Both the position numbers and the translations under genes were made by a program. Below, in pieces: positions 23,719 to 33,513 of a DNA stretch of 64,000 nt. Positions within the stretch are counted from its first letter, which is position 1, and every line of letters starts with the position of its first letter. The stretch is taken from contig MUYB01000001.1 in the NCBI GenBank assembly GCA_002015125.1, forward strand, positions 62,001 to 126,000. Reading direction: 5' to 3'. The notes beneath the pieces were generated by a model. It saw nothing but the letters and a program-made list of their open reading frames with translations. It did no database searches and was not told the origin of the DNA. The stretch is from [Haemophilus] felis (lineage in GTDB: Bacteria > Pseudomonadota > Gammaproteobacteria > Enterobacterales > Pasteurellaceae).

Positions 23719-23878
23719 ATGGTAATGCTTCGGCAATGGATCCTGTAATCGCTGCCAACGTGTCGGAGTCGCCTCCTAAAGAAATGGATAATCTTATTGC
23801 TTATTCAAAATCTGTGCCTTTGTAGTTATTCCACTCAAAACGAGAGCCGATAATATCGCCAATTGCTGCACCTAACAT
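23719..23878 (-). pseudogene. N-terminal and internal pieces of an ADP-ribosylglycohydrolase
   Basis: From an ATG at 23878 with a very strong TAGGAGG ribosome-binding site the minus strand reads MLGAAIGDIIGSRFEWNNYK GTDFE (the DraG-family N-terminus), then an in-frame TAA, then AIRLSISLGGDSDTLAAITGSIAEALP. The GGDSDT motif normally lies about 200 residues further on and provides metal ligands. So the gene suffered a large internal deletion, and its C-terminal end was then split off to 21557-21646 by the pdxST segment. It cannot be functional. Confidence 0.75.
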
Positions 23879-23973
23879 AGTTATCCTCCTAAAGGTTGTT
23901 TATCAATTTTGGCATTTCAAATAACGCCAATGTCAGTATAAACAACGGGTGCGACAGGTTGCGTCGTTTGGTT

Positions 23974-24471
23974 TTATTTCAACACCGCTAACACTGCCTC
24001 GTAGTTCGGCTCTTGTTTAATTTCTGGTACAAGTTCGCTGTGCAACACTTTATTATCTTTGTCTAAAACGATCACAGCTCTCGCAGTTAAACCTGCTAAT
24101 GGGCCATTCACCATCACGCCCAAAGTACGGTGAATTTCTTTATTGCGGAATGTGGATAGCGTCACCGCTCTTTCAATCCCCTCTGCGCCACAAAAGCGTC
24201 CGTGCGCAAAAGGTAGATCTGCAGAAATACATAAAACAACTGTATCGGCAATTTGAGCGACTTGCTCATTAAATTTACGCACCGAAGTGGCACAAATTCC
24301 TGTATCAATGCTTGGGAATATATTCAATATTTTTCGTTTCCCTGCAAAATCAGTAAGGGAAATATCTTCTAATTTATTGTTTACCAAAGTGAAATTTTCC
24401 ACATTTTCATTAACTTGTGGAAAATGTCCTGACACTTCAATTTCTACACCAGCAAGCGTAATTTTATTCAT
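23974..24471 (-). CDS. tpx: Thiol peroxidase Tpx
   Basis: Tpx is an atypical 2-Cys peroxiredoxin that reduces H2O2 and organic peroxides using thioredoxin. It keeps the peroxidatic Cys in [15 protein letters not shown] and the resolving Cys in [14 protein letters not shown] place the start at the ATG at 24471, which has an AAGGAAAA ribosome-binding site 7 nt upstream and begins [18 protein letters not shown] like other Tpx proteins. The ATG at 24492 would add seven residues. 165 residues, 36 bp downstream of holC. Confidence 0.95.
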   Translation of the reverse strand: MNKITLAGVEIEVSGHFPQVNENVENFTLVNNKLEDISLTDFAGKRKILNIFPSIDTGICATSVRKFNEQVAQIADTVVLCISADLPFAHGRFCGAEGIERAVTLSTFRNKEIHRTLGVMVNGPLAGLTARAVIVLDKDNKVLHSELVPEIKQEPNYEAVLAVLK

Positions 24472-24507
24472 GTTGTTTTCCTTATTCTTCATAGGTTATA
24501 GGTTAAG

Positions 24508-24936
24508 TTATAACATTTTTTCAGTGCTAAGTTGCCAGCCTAATTCTCGCAACTGTTTATAACGTTCACGCGCCAACGCTTTTTGCGCTTCCTCCACTGG
24601 CACAAAATCAATGAGTTGATTAAAACTGCTCACATAATCAGGTAGCCTTTGCTGTAAATTGATCAGCACATCGCGACGCTGCGCATTGCGTTTTCCTTGC
24701 CAACTAATCTCGATCTGTGTTGGCGATGATGTCGTTTCACCAGATAAATTATGGGGAACAAACTCTTCAGGTTCCCTTTGCCATAAAGCCTCATCAATAT
24801 CTAGCGCTTGCTGTTCAGTTTCACAGGCAATTAAAACACGTTTACCCAAGCGCCAAGCAGAAGCGGCAAGATCACAAGCCATATCTTCTGTTTTTTGTTC
24901 GTTATTAAGTAGATAAAATTGGGCACTTTTACTCAT
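24508..24936 (-). CDS. holC: DNA polymerase III chi subunit
   Basis: HolC links the clamp loader to SSB at the replication fork. The 142-residue protein shows AQFYLLNNEQ at the start, ACDLAASAWRLGKRVLIACETEQQALDIDEALWQ (about 19-52) and FVPHNL, all typical of chi. In many gammaproteobacteria it is immediately followed by valS. Here tpx and the accessory block lie between the two. Confidence 0.92.
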   Translation of the reverse strand: MSKSAQFYLLNNEQKTEDMACDLAASAWRLGKRVLIACETEQQALDIDEALWQREPEEFVPHNLSGETTSSPTQIEISWQGKRNAQRRDVLINLQQRLPDYVSSFNQLIDFVPVEEAQKALARERYKQLRELGWQLSTEKML

Positions 24937-25063
24937 ATCATGTTCTGATCTTTTGCAGGAAAAATTAGATTCGAAATTCTAATGGAAAAGCAGCGGAATA
25001 TAAATGTCAATTTAACTTATTATCCGCCTAAAATTTGCTTTTGTTTCCATCTAAAATTTGGCG

Positions 25064-25762
25064 CTAAATATTTAAGATACTTTTTACAAAAGGGATCGTT
25101 AATTTTCTTTGCGCTTGTAAAGAGGCTTTATCAAGTTCTGCTAGCGTATTAAGTAGATTCTGCATATCACGATCAAGTCTTTTCAATAGGAATTGTGCCG
25201 TATCCTCTAGCAATTCAATCCCTCTTAAATGAGCAGCAGTTTGCAAAACTAGTATTTTTTGCTCTTCATTTAAGCCCTGTAATTGATAAATTTCGCCCCA
25301 ATGCAGACGAGAAGATAAATCAGGTAAATCAACATCTAACGCATTTGGAGAATACTCTGAGCTGACCACCAATAAGGTGTTACCTGAAGATTTAATACGG
25401 TTGAAAAGATCGAAAATTGCAATTTCCCACTCAGCGTTCTTCATCACTTGATGAATATCATCTAAACAAACTAATTGTTGGTATTCTAAGTTTTCTAATA
25501 CTGCTGGTGAAAAATAACAAGCTTTATTCAAAGGGACATAAATTGCCCTACGCTGTTGCTTATAAAAATGATGGGTTAATGCTTTAAGTAAGTGAGTTTT
25601 ACCGCAACTCTTTTCTCCCCAAATATAGAAAAATGACTGCTCTAGTTGATTAATATTTTTTTGTAAGGAATTAAGCAACAACAAATTATTCTCAGGATAG
25701 AAATTATCTAGAGTTTCATCGTCCATTTGCTGAATGGGTAAAGGAAGTTGTTGTTCTAACAA
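25064..25762 (-). CDS. hda: DnaA regulatory inactivator Hda
   Basis: Hda, bound to the sliding clamp, stimulates DnaA-ATP hydrolysis after initiation. The 232-residue AAA+ protein starts with a clamp-binding QLPLPI motif (residues 5-10), then Walker A GEKSCGKT (49-56), Walker B LVCLDDIH and the DnaA-like SSRLHWGEIYQL box. The start is a TTG at 25762. No ATG fits, the frame upstream gives no better candidate, and E. coli Hda also uses a non-ATG start giving a similar length. Its stop codon overlaps a GGCGCTA copy. Confidence 0.93.
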   Translation of the reverse strand: MLEQQLPLPIQQMDDETLDNFYPENNLLLLNSLQKNINQLEQSFFYIWGEKSCGKTHLLKALTHHFYKQQRRAIYVPLNKACYFSPAVLENLEYQQLVCLDDIHQVMKNAEWEIAIFDLFNRIKSSGNTLLVVSSEYSPNALDVDLPDLSSRLHWGEIYQLQGLNEEQKILVLQTAAHLRGIELLEDTAQFLLKRLDRDMQNLLNTLAELDKASLQAQRKLTIPFVKSILNI

Positions 25763-25858
25763 AGTTAATCCTAATTTTAAATATTCCCAATAATAGGGAA
25801 TTGTTACAGAACTAATTAGAGAAATTTAAGTTGGGTTAAAAAAATTCATTGATAAACA

Positions 25859-25891
25859 AAAAATAGCGGTATAAAAACAACCGCTATTTTT
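25859..25891 (-). terminator. ybaB terminator
   Basis: AAAAATAGCGGT/ACCGCTATTTTT, a 12-bp stem, T-rich 3' side on the minus strand, 8 bp past the ybaB stop. Confidence 0.85.
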
Positions 25892-25898
25892 ATTTCTA

Positions 25899-26228
25899 TT
25901 AGAATGGCATTTTGAAACCAGGCGGTAATTGCATTCCCGCAGTAACCGAAGCCATTTTTTCTTTTTGTAATTCTTCTGCGCGACGAACCGCATCGTTAAA
26001 TGCAGCAGCTATCAAATCTTCCAACATTTCTTTGTCGTCTTCCATTAAAGAGGGATCAATTTCAATACGACGGCAATTATGCGCACCATTAATCGTAATT
26101 TTTACCAGACCAGCGCCAGATTCACCTGTCACTTCTAACTGAGCAATTTCTTCTTGTATTTTTTGCATACGATCTTGCATTTGTTGCGCCTGCTTCATTA
26201 AATTGCCTAAGCCACCTTTTCCGAACAT
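25899..26228 (-). CDS. ybaB: Nucleoid-associated protein YbaB/EbfC
   Basis: This small dimeric DNA-binding protein of the YbaB/EbfC family has 109 residues. It begins [35 protein letters not shown] and ends PPGFKMPF, both family signatures. The core [21 protein letters not shown] matches as well. In many genomes it sits between dnaX and recR; here it is a single unit between hda and acnB. Confidence 0.95.
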   Translation of the reverse strand: MFGKGGLGNLMKQAQQMQDRMQKIQEEIAQLEVTGESGAGLVKITINGAHNCRRIEIDPSLMEDDKEMLEDLIAAAFNDAVRRAEELQKEKMASVTAGMQLPPGFKMPF

Positions 26229-26442
26229 AATTTATCCTATTGTTAAAGTAGAAAATGAGGTGCATTTTAACGAAAAAGCCTTTTATTGCAAATAAGAAAC
26301 GTGATCTAGACTAAACTTTTATAATTTGCTTATTGAGGACATCGGCCTAACGTATTATGATGCTTTAACATTTTTTTAACTATTTGATTCACGCTTTTTT
26401 TAAAAAGTCGTGCTTTTTAATGCCAACCTAGCGAGGTAACCT

Positions 26443-29049
26443 ATGTCTCACTTTCTACAAGAATACCAAAATCATATTGATAAACGTTCGGCATTAGGCA
26501 TTGTGCCCAAGCCATTAAATGCGGAACAAACAGCTCAATTAATTGAACTCCTCAAAAATCCTCCAATAGGAAAAGAATCCTATTTGCTTGATTTATTTGA
26601 AAATAGAATCCCTGCTGGAGTTGATGAAGCAGCTTACGTTAAAGCATCATTTTTAGCGGCGATTATCCAAGATGAAGCTCATTCCCCTTTAATTCCTGCA
26701 GAAAATGCGGTGCAAATTCTAGGTACGATGCAAGGTGGGTACAATATAGCGCCGTTATTAACCGCTTTAGATAATCCTACCTTAGCGCCGATAGCCGCTA
26801 AAGCCCTTTCTCACACCTTATTAATGTTTGACAATTTCCATGATGTGGCAGAACGTGCCAAAGCAGGCAATGCCTTTGCACAGCAAGTGTTGCAATCTTG
26901 GGCAGATGCCGAATGGTTTTTATCTCGCCCGAAACTGGCTGAAAAATTAACCGTCACCGTGTTTAAAGTCACGGGGGAAACCAACACGGATGATCTTTCA
27001 CCTGCACAAGATGCATGGTCTCGTCCCGATATTCCTTTGCACGCATTAGCAATGTTGAAAAATGCCCGTGATGGCATTGAACCTGACGACACAGGCAATA
27101 TGGGGCCGATTAAACAATTGGAAAAATTAAAAGAAAAAGGCTTTCCATTAGCCTATGTGGGCGATGTGGTGGGAACGGGTTCTTCTCGTAAATCCGCCAC
27201 CAACTCAGTGCTTTGGTTTATGGGCGAAGATATTCCGCATATTCCGAATAAACGTGCAGGCGGCGTGGTGCTAGGGGGCAAAATTGCACCGATTTTCTTT
27301 AACACCATGGAAGATGCGGGCTCACTTCCCATTGAAGTGGATGTCAGTGCATTAAATATGGGCGATGTCATTGATATTTACCCTTACCAAGGCAAAATTT
27401 GTCGCCATAATTCTGATGACGTGTTGGCAGAATTTAGCCTAAAAACCCATGTACTTTTAGATGAAGTGCGGGCAGGGGGACGTATTCCTTTAATTATTGG
27501 GCGTGGATTAACCCACAAAGCCCGTTGCGAACTGGGTTTAGCGGAAAGCGAGGTGTTTGCCAAACCGCAAAGTGCGGTGGAAAATCAAAAAGGTTTTACC
27601 CTCGCACAAAAAATGGTGGGGCGTGCCTGTGGCGTGGACGGCATTCGTCCAGGGCAATATTGTGAGCCTCGAATGACCTCTGTGGGTTCGCAAGATACCA
27701 CAGGACCAATGACCCGTGATGAGCTTAAAGATCTTGCCTGTCTTGGTTTCTCCGCCGATCTGGTAATGCAATCTTTCTGCCACACGGCGGCGTATCCAAA
27801 GCCTGTTGATGTGGTGACACACCACACCCTGCCCGATTTTATTATGAACCGAGGCGGTGTATCCTTACGTCCGGGCGATGGCGTGATTCACTCTTGGCTT
27901 AACCGTATGTTACTGCCAGACACCGTGGGAACGGGGGGCGATTCTCATACCCGTTTCCCGATTGGGATTTCTTTCCCAGCAGGTTCCGGCTTAGTGGCGT
28001 TTGCCGCCGCCACAGGCGTTATGCCATTGGACATGCCCGAATCTGTGCTAGTGCGTTTTAAAGGGGAAATGCAACCTGGCATTACCTTGCGTGATTTAGT
28101 GCACGCCATTCCTTACTATGCCATTAAGCAAGGCTTGCTTACCGTTGAGAAAAAAGGCAAGAAAAACATTTTCTCTGGTCGCATTTTAGAAATTGAAGGT
28201 TTAGAACACTTAAAAGTGGAACAAGCCTTTGAGCTGTCCGATGCCTCAGCAGAACGTTCTGCGGCGGCTTGTACCATTAAACTTGCCAAAGAGCCGATCA
28301 TTGAATATCTCAATTCCAATATTGTGTTATTGAAATATATGATCGCCGAGGGCTACGGTGACGCCAGAACCCTTGAGCGTCGAATTAAGGGTATGGAACA
28401 ATGGTTAGCCGATCCACAATTAATGGAAGCAGATCCTGATGCAGAATATGCCGCAGTGATTGACATTGATTTAGCGGAAATTAAAGAACCAATTTTATGT
28501 GCACCGAACGATCCTGATGATGCCCGTTTATTGTCTGAGGTGCAAGGCGATAAAATTGATGAAGTCTTTATCGGATCTTGTATGACAAACATTGGGCATT
28601 TCCGTGCCGCAGGGAAATTACTCGCCAAATTCAAAGGCATGATCCCGACTCGCTTATGGATAGCGCCACCGACCAAAATGGATGCTACCTTATTAAGCGA
28701 AGAAGGTTATTACAGCATTTACGGCAAAAGCGGTGCCCGCATTGAAGTGCCGGGTTGCTCATTGTGTATGGGGAACCAAGCACGCGTTGCCGATGGTGCT
28801 AGCGTGGTGTCCACCTCCACCCGTAACTTCCCGAACCGTTTAGGACAAGGGGCAAACGTCTATTTAGCCTCCGCCGAATTAGCCGCTGTGTCTGCGATTC
28901 TCGGTAAGCTCCCAACGCAGGAAGAATACCTTGCCTTTGCACAAGATCTGCAACAGGATAAAGAGGATACCTACCGCTATATGAACTTTGATCAAATCAA
29001 CAGCTACAAACAAAAAGCAGGTGAAATCATCTTCCAAAGTTCATGTTAG
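26443..29049 (+). CDS. acnB: Aconitate hydratase B
   Basis: AcnB interconverts citrate and isocitrate with a 4Fe-4S cluster in the TCA cycle. The 868-residue protein has the AcnB order: HEAT-like N-terminal domain (1-160), swivel domain with [26 protein letters not shown], then the catalytic domains with [19 protein letters not shown], the cluster Cys in [19 protein letters not shown] and the [11 protein letters not shown] pair. The first ~350 bp carry two GGCGCTA copies. The more GC-rich remainder has a classical AAGTGCGGT word at 27570 and one further heptamer copy, suggesting mosaic ancestry. Confidence 0.97.
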   Translation: MSHFLQEYQNHIDKRSALGIVPKPLNAEQTAQLIELLKNPPIGKESYLLDLFENRIPAGVDEAAYVKASFLAAIIQDEAHSPLIPAENAVQILGTMQGGYNIAPLLTALDNPTLAPIAAKALSHTLLMFDNFHDVAERAKAGNAFAQQVLQSWADAEWFLSRPKLAEKLTVTVFKVTGETNTDDLSPAQDAWSRPDIPLHALAMLKNARDGIEPDDTGNMGPIKQLEKLKEKGFPLAYVGDVVGTGSSRKSATNSVLWFMGEDIPHIPNKRAGGVVLGGKIAPIFFNTMEDAGSLPIEVDVSALNMGDVIDIYPYQGKICRHNSDDVLAEFSLKTHVLLDEVRAGGRIPLIIGRGLTHKARCELGLAESEVFAKPQSAVENQKGFTLAQKMVGRACGVDGIRPGQYCEPRMTSVGSQDTTGPMTRDELKDLACLGFSADLVMQSFCHTAAYPKPVDVVTHHTLPDFIMNRGGVSLRPGDGVIHSWLNRMLLPDTVGTGGDSHTRFPIGISFPAGSGLVAFAAATGVMPLDMPESVLVRFKGEMQPGITLRDLVHAIPYYAIKQGLLTVEKKGKKNIFSGRILEIEGLEHLKVEQAFELSDASAERSAAACTIKLAKEPIIEYLNSNIVLLKYMIAEGYGDARTLERRIKGMEQWLADPQLMEADPDAEYAAVIDIDLAEIKEPILCAPNDPDDARLLSEVQGDKIDEVFIGSCMTNIGHFRAAGKLLAKFKGMIPTRLWIAPPTKMDATLLSEEGYYSIYGKSGARIEVPGCSLCMGNQARVADGASVVSTSTRNFPNRLGQGANVYLASAELAAVSAILGKLPTQEEYLAFAQDLQQDKEDTYRYMNFDQINSYKQKAGEIIFQSSC

Positions 29050-29077
29050 TTGAAGCATTCTAATCGGGACATTAACT

Positions 29078-29114
29078 AAGGCATAGCATATAAACAATTT
29101 ATTTGCTATGTCTT
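29078..29114. terminator. Hairpin between acnB and recC
   Basis: AAGGCATAGCA pairs with TGCTATGTCTT (one G-T pair) between the convergent acnB and recC genes, overlapping the recC stop. It could serve both directions. Confidence 0.6.
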
Positions 29115-32100
29115 ACTTTTAGATAGATGTTTCAGTAATGGATTAAACCATTTCACCCATTGCAAATGAATTTCTTCTAAAAGATTTGTATCGAAAGTTT
29201 GCTGTGCTAAAACACGTTGCCAATAAATATCACCTTTCCCGCTATATTGATCGCCAACGGCATTTTTTTGCAAAAATGATTGCAGCTTATCCAAGCTAAC
29301 AGCCTCATCATTCATCAAATTTTTAGCATATTTTTCTATGTTTTGTGTTGGAAGCAAAATGAGCTGACGGTAACTCAATAGATAACTTTCTATATAAATT
29401 TGTAATTGTGCTAAAGCATACTGCTTAGCACTCAAAGAATCAGTAGTATCCAAAGAAGAAAAAGTAACGCTACCGTCGCTAGCATAAAAAATAGGAGGGT
29501 CAACATCCTCACAAACTGCACATTGCACTAAATAGCGAATCCAAAGTTCAATAATATGCTTATCTTTCACACTTCCTGCGTGCCAAAACACCATTTGTCG
29601 TCCATACAAATTGTTTAAATTTCCCTCTAATTTTACCTCGCCCTGTGATGTGGAGAAGATAAAATGAACAGGTTGCAAATCGGCGGTTTGAGCTAAATAC
29701 GGCGCAATATTTTCTCTTAAAGATTGAACATTTTGTTGCTGTTGTTGCTGATAAATTTCTGCAAATGCCCCTCTTGGCATAACACCTTTAATATTCAGTT
29801 TTTCAAATACCTCTTCATCTTGTGATGGATCGCAATATAACAATTCATTTTTTATGAAGTAACTGGTTAAACCATCTAGATCGAAATTTTCACATTCGGG
29901 AATCTCTTCTTGTTTAACGGAAAAATAAACACCTAAACGTTGCTGAAAGAAAAATGCAACAGGATTTTGTACAAATCTAATCAATTCAGTGAGAGAAATA
30001 TGGCGATCTTCATCAGTTAATTGATAATCTAAGATATGCAAGAAGTCGTTAGCGCCGCTACTCCTTTCTACCTGCGCTAAAGGTAACCAATGTTGTGCAA
30101 AAGAACGTGGCTCTTGACTAAAATTTAGCGGGTTAAATGCAGTCATGCTGTGTTGCTGCACCAATTTTTCACGCCAGTCAGATTGCGTGTGAGCAAGACA
30201 ATCTTTTAAATAATCCAATAATTGATTAACTAGCACCGACGGCTCTTTAGGGCGGTTATCCACAATAGATCGCCCAATAAAGCTCACATAAAAATAAGAT
30301 TGCGCAGAAAGCAGCGCTTCTAGGAAAAGATAGCAATCATCATCACGACGAAAACGATCTCCCTTGCGACGATCATATTGCATCAAATCAAAACTATTGG
30401 GCGTGTGCTGGCGCGGATATTCACCGTCATTCATACCAAGTAAACAAACCACTTTAAAGGGAATGGAACGCATAGGTAGTAAGGTGCAAAAATTCACCTT
30501 CCCCACAAGAAAACGCATATTATTAGGATCTTCCTGTAATGCGCCTTCTAAAACGGTAGTTAACACTTCAATGCCAATATCATCGTTAAACTGGCTTTGT
30601 TGAATATCCGTTAAACATTGAATAATAGTTTGTTGTAAATAAGTGAGCGTGCCTACATTTTGTTCATCAACAATAAACATTTGCTCAACTAAATCCAATA
30701 AATCCTGTTGCCATTGAGCAACGGACTGAGATAGTTGCAGTTTTTGCTGCCAATGTTTTAACCGCTCAATATACTCACAGAGTTTCCCCACCAGCTGCCC
30801 TTGCAAACCATAGCTACTATCGAAACCCAAACTGTCTTGCCAAATACCATTTTCTTCGCGCATACCATGCCCAAGGAGCATATTTTCTAGCCCTGATTGC
30901 CAAGCGTTATAGTTGGTTTGTTCTACCTGATATTTATCTAAACCATAACGAATACCCACTTTTTCAATCCAATAACGCGCTAGAGATAAATCCGCCAAAT
31001 TAATTTGGAATTTTTCCCGAATAGCTGGCACATCCAATAATCCAAGCAGTTCTTCTGCGCTAAACTGACTGGATTTCAAATTGAGTAAATGAATAAAACT
31101 GGCAATCAGCACATCGTTTTCTGTCAATTTGTTATCGGCGATAGAAAAAGGAATTCGTGTGGCAACGTCAGTGGATTTTTGTCCAAACACTGCATGAATA
31201 TAAGGAGTGTAACTATCAATATCAGCCGACATCACCACCACATCTTTTGGCGTAATTTCAGGATTTTCTTGAAACAGCCTCAACAAATAATCATGCAGGA
31301 CTTCCACTTCGCGCATTTGACTATGGCAAGAATGAAAGGTTAAAGAACGATCTTCTGCGGCAGGTTCAACTAAGTGATTGTTAGAATCCAAATTTAAGAT
31401 TTTTGATTGCACTTGTGTAAGTAGCGTTCGGCTATTGGATTCTACATAAGCTTGGATGCCATACACATTATCTTGCTGTTCTAACTGAGTGAGTAAATAT
31501 AAAAAATCGCGACCAAGCTTGCCCCAACTGGATAAAAGCGGGTGACCGCTGAAGCACCATTCCTGTTCTGCCGTAATTTCAAAAGCATTTTGCTGTTCTG
31601 AAACCACATATACTTTCTCAAGCGCTCCCCTTAATTTCTGAGGATATTCAAAAGAAACACATTCTCTCTGCTGTACTCTTAACTTCTGTAAAAAATGTTC
31701 ATCAATTAAATCTCCCCAATAAGCTTTACACATATTGGTAAAAAATAAATGGACTTCACAGTGCTTACTCATCCCTTGCAATGTTTCTAAATAAGAGCTT
31801 GGTAGCGCCGCTATCCCAAATACAAAAATACGTTTAGGCAAATGAAGTGTTTTTTGGCTATTGAGTAATTGTAAAAATTGCTGTTGTAAATTTGCACGGT
31901 GTAAAGGAATGTCGCTTTGATATTGTTGTTGAATATCTTTAACTAAAGCTCGCCACAATATACCCTGCCACACTACATCACTAAATAATTGCTCTGTTGG
32001 TTTACCTTGCTTAACTGAGAAACTTTTCCATAATCTTTGATCCTCATTTGTTTCCCAATAGTTAATCCATTCCGGACGATAAACTAAATATTGGTCAAAT

Positions 32101-32504
32101 AAATCAGCGATTTTATAAGCTAGTTGATACAGTTTTTGTTCGTCTAATGAGTTGGTTTGGGAAAAATAATTGCGCAAAGCAATAAATTCAGGGCGATCTA
32201 AATAATTAGTAATTAAGCGCATTAAACGCCAAGTGATTGAGGTTTTATTGAAAGGATTTTGAGCTTCCACATTAGTTAAATTGAGAGCATATTGTTGCCA
32301 AATAAAACTTGCAGGTAGAGGGAATTTAATGTTACTAACAACGCCTTTTGCTTCGGCTATTTTCCACTGTAACCATTGCGCCATTCCTGGACTTTGCACC
32401 AAAATCACTTCAGATTCAAAAGGATCCGTCAAGGGTTTATCTAGAATCTCTAATAATAAATCTTTTTGCACATCAAGATCGTTGGAATGATAAATAACAA
32501 ACAC
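29106..32504 (-). CDS. recC: Exonuclease V (RecBCD) gamma subunit RecC
   Basis: RecC recognises Chi and splits the strands in the RecBCD recombination nuclease. The 1132-residue protein is full length. It begins MFVIYHSNDLDVQKDLLLEIL, followed by the inactive helicase-like domains (VQSPGMAQWLQWKIAE; SADIDSYTPYIHAVFG; VVCLLGMNDGEYPRQ), and ends in the inactive nuclease-like region. A Gln-rich run (six Gln near residues 915-921) is local. It follows the comNOPQ genes by 66 bp on the same strand, the known H. influenzae arrangement. Confidence 0.95.
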   Translation of the reverse strand: MFVIYHSNDLDVQKDLLLEILDKPLTDPFESEVILVQSPGMAQWLQWKIAEAKGVVSNIKFPLPASFIWQQYALNLTNVEAQNPFNKTSITWRLMRLITNYLDRPEFIALRNYFSQTNSLDEQKLYQLAYKIADLFDQYLVYRPEWINYWETNEDQRLWKSFSVKQGKPTEQLFSDVVWQGILWRALVKDIQQQYQSDIPLHRANLQQQFLQLLNSQKTLHLPKRIFVFGIAALPSSYLETLQGMSKHCEVHLFFTNMCKAYWGDLIDEHFLQKLRVQQRECVSFEYPQKLRGALEKVYVVSEQQNAFEITAEQEWCFSGHPLLSSWGKLGRDFLYLLTQLEQQDNVYGIQAYVESNSRTLLTQVQSKILNLDSNNHLVEPAAEDRSLTFHSCHSQMREVEVLHDYLLRLFQENPEITPKDVVVMSADIDSYTPYIHAVFGQKSTDVATRIPFSIADNKLTENDVLIASFIHLLNLKSSQFSAEELLGLLDVPAIREKFQINLADLSLARYWIEKVGIRYGLDKYQVEQTNYNAWQSGLENMLLGHGMREENGIWQDSLGFDSSYGLQGQLVGKLCEYIERLKHWQQKLQLSQSVAQWQQDLLDLVEQMFIVDEQNVGTLTYLQQTIIQCLTDIQQSQFNDDIGIEVLTTVLEGALQEDPNNMRFLVGKVNFCTLLPMRSIPFKVVCLLGMNDGEYPRQHTPNSFDLMQYDRRKGDRFRRDDDCYLFLEALLSAQSYFYVSFIGRSIVDNRPKEPSVLVNQLLDYLKDCLAHTQSDWREKLVQQHSMTAFNPLNFSQEPRSFAQHWLPLAQVERSSGANDFLHILDYQLTDEDRHISLTELIRFVQNPVAFFFQQRLGVYFSVKQEEIPECENFDLDGLTSYFIKNELLYCDPSQDEEVFEKLNIKGVMPRGAFAEIYQQQQQQNVQSLRENIAPYLAQTADLQPVHFIFSTSQGEVKLEGNLNNLYGRQMVFWHAGSVKDKHIIELWIRYLVQCAVCEDVDPPIFYASDGSVTFSSLDTTDSLSAKQYALAQLQIYIESYLLSYRQLILLPTQNIEKYAKNLMNDEAVSLDKLQSFLQKNAVGDQYSGKGDIYWQRVLAQQTFDTNLLEEIHLQWVKWFNPLLKHLSKSKT

Positions 32505-32570
32505 GGTAGCCTCTCGCTCTTATGGAAAATCTCGCTATTTTTCCGTAGTTTGATTAGGATAGCAAGGAAT

Positions 32571-32864
32571 TTACCAAGCAATTTCTCCCATAGGATAAGT
32601 GACAGAAATCTGATTATTTTGGCAATGAACACGAAATTGTAATCCGTTCATCTCAATTTTCGATTGACAGCCCAGACCAAACATCTGGCGCTGTTTTTGA
32701 TTTTCAGCAATTTGAATAGCCTGATAGCGTTGATAAGTTATTTGTGCTTGTTTAGTCTGTTGCTCTGACCATTTTTGAAAAACCAACAAAATAGCACTGA
32801 ATAAGGTTAACGCCAGTAAAAAGGTAATTAAACTGCTACCTTTATTGTACCCCATTGAAATCAT
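32571..32864 (-). CDS. comQ: Minor pilin-like competence protein ComQ
   Basis: This 97-residue protein begins with a short charged leader and a hydrophobic helix (GSSLITFLLALTLFSAILLVFQKW). Last of the four pilin-like genes directly upstream of recC, it corresponds to the fourth gene of the H. influenzae comNOPQ (HI0938-0941) set by position. It overlaps comP by 23 bp. Likely part of the transformation pseudopilus; assignment is by context and topology. Confidence 0.72.
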   Translation of the reverse strand: MISMGYNKGSSLITFLLALTLFSAILLVFQKWSEQQTKQAQITYQRYQAIQIAENQKQRQMFGLGCQSKIEMNGLQFRVHCQNNQISVTYPMGEIAW

Positions 32865-33513
32865 ACCAACTATTTTCCTCTTCCTGCCAATAGCTCAGAT
32901 TGTCATACCAATATTTCACTGCATCCTCTTGATAATTCAATTTAATGTTGTTATCCAATTCCAACCTTCCAGCGGTAATAATAGTACCGTTGATATTTCC
33001 CTTGCCACGAATAGATAAATTACCAGTTGCTATGATAACTCCATTAATATCTTTGGATAATTCCCACACTTGTTCAGATTGTTCAAACCAGTAAAAATAG
33101 TAAGGCGTATCTTGATTATTGAGGTTTATTTTAGCTCGGAAAAAATTGCTCATTTTAGAATCTATTATCTGATTGAATTCCCCAGTATAACTGGGCTTAT
33201 TCGGCATTTTTTTGAATAAATGGATATGCCTACACCAAATATAATGACTAAATTCAGAATAATTTGAGCGGATAGGGAACTTAACAAGATGCTCACCTGA
33301 AGATAAAGATAACCTTTGACAAGCATTAGCATGCTCTTTCAAACTTTTTTGTTGTGCATCTAAACTCATTTTCACATATTGCAGTCTTTGCGAAGATAGC
33401 GATGAATAGAAATATAAAATATCAGCATTCAGTAACATCGTAAGTAACAAGACCGAACTAAGTAATAACAGAACTGTTACAGTCATTATGCCTTTATGTA
33501 AGCGCACTACCAC
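32842..33513 (-). CDS. comP: PilX-like competence protein ComP
   Basis: A 223-residue protein with an N-terminal hydrophobic helix (IMTVTVLLLLSSVLLLTMLLNADILYFYSSLSSQR, about 9-43) and a periplasmic domain, similar in plan to PilX/PpdC-type minor pseudopilins. Third of the pilin-like operon, it overlaps comO by 7 bp and comQ by 23 bp. The symbol follows gene order in H. influenzae. Confidence 0.72.
   Translation of the reverse strand: MVVRLHKGIMTVTVLLLLSSVLLLTMLLNADILYFYSSLSSQRLQYVKMSLDAQQKSLKEHANACQRLSLSSGEHLVKFPIRSNYSEFSHYIWCRHIHLFKKMPNKPSYTGEFNQIIDSKMSNFFRAKINLNNQDTPYYFYWFEQSEQVWELSKDINGVIIATGNLSIRGKGNINGTIITAGRLELDNNIKLNYQEDAVKYWYDNLSYWQEEENSWYDFNGVQ

Noticed and set aside
29725..29760. 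Trinucleotide CAA/CAG-like repeat in recC as a phase-variation tract
   Set aside because: The repeat unit is three bases and imperfect, so slippage would only change the number of Gln residues and not the frame.
30256..30264. TTATCCACA, a perfect DnaA box
   Set aside because: A single copy inside recC without neighbouring boxes or an AT-rich unwinding region; not an origin.
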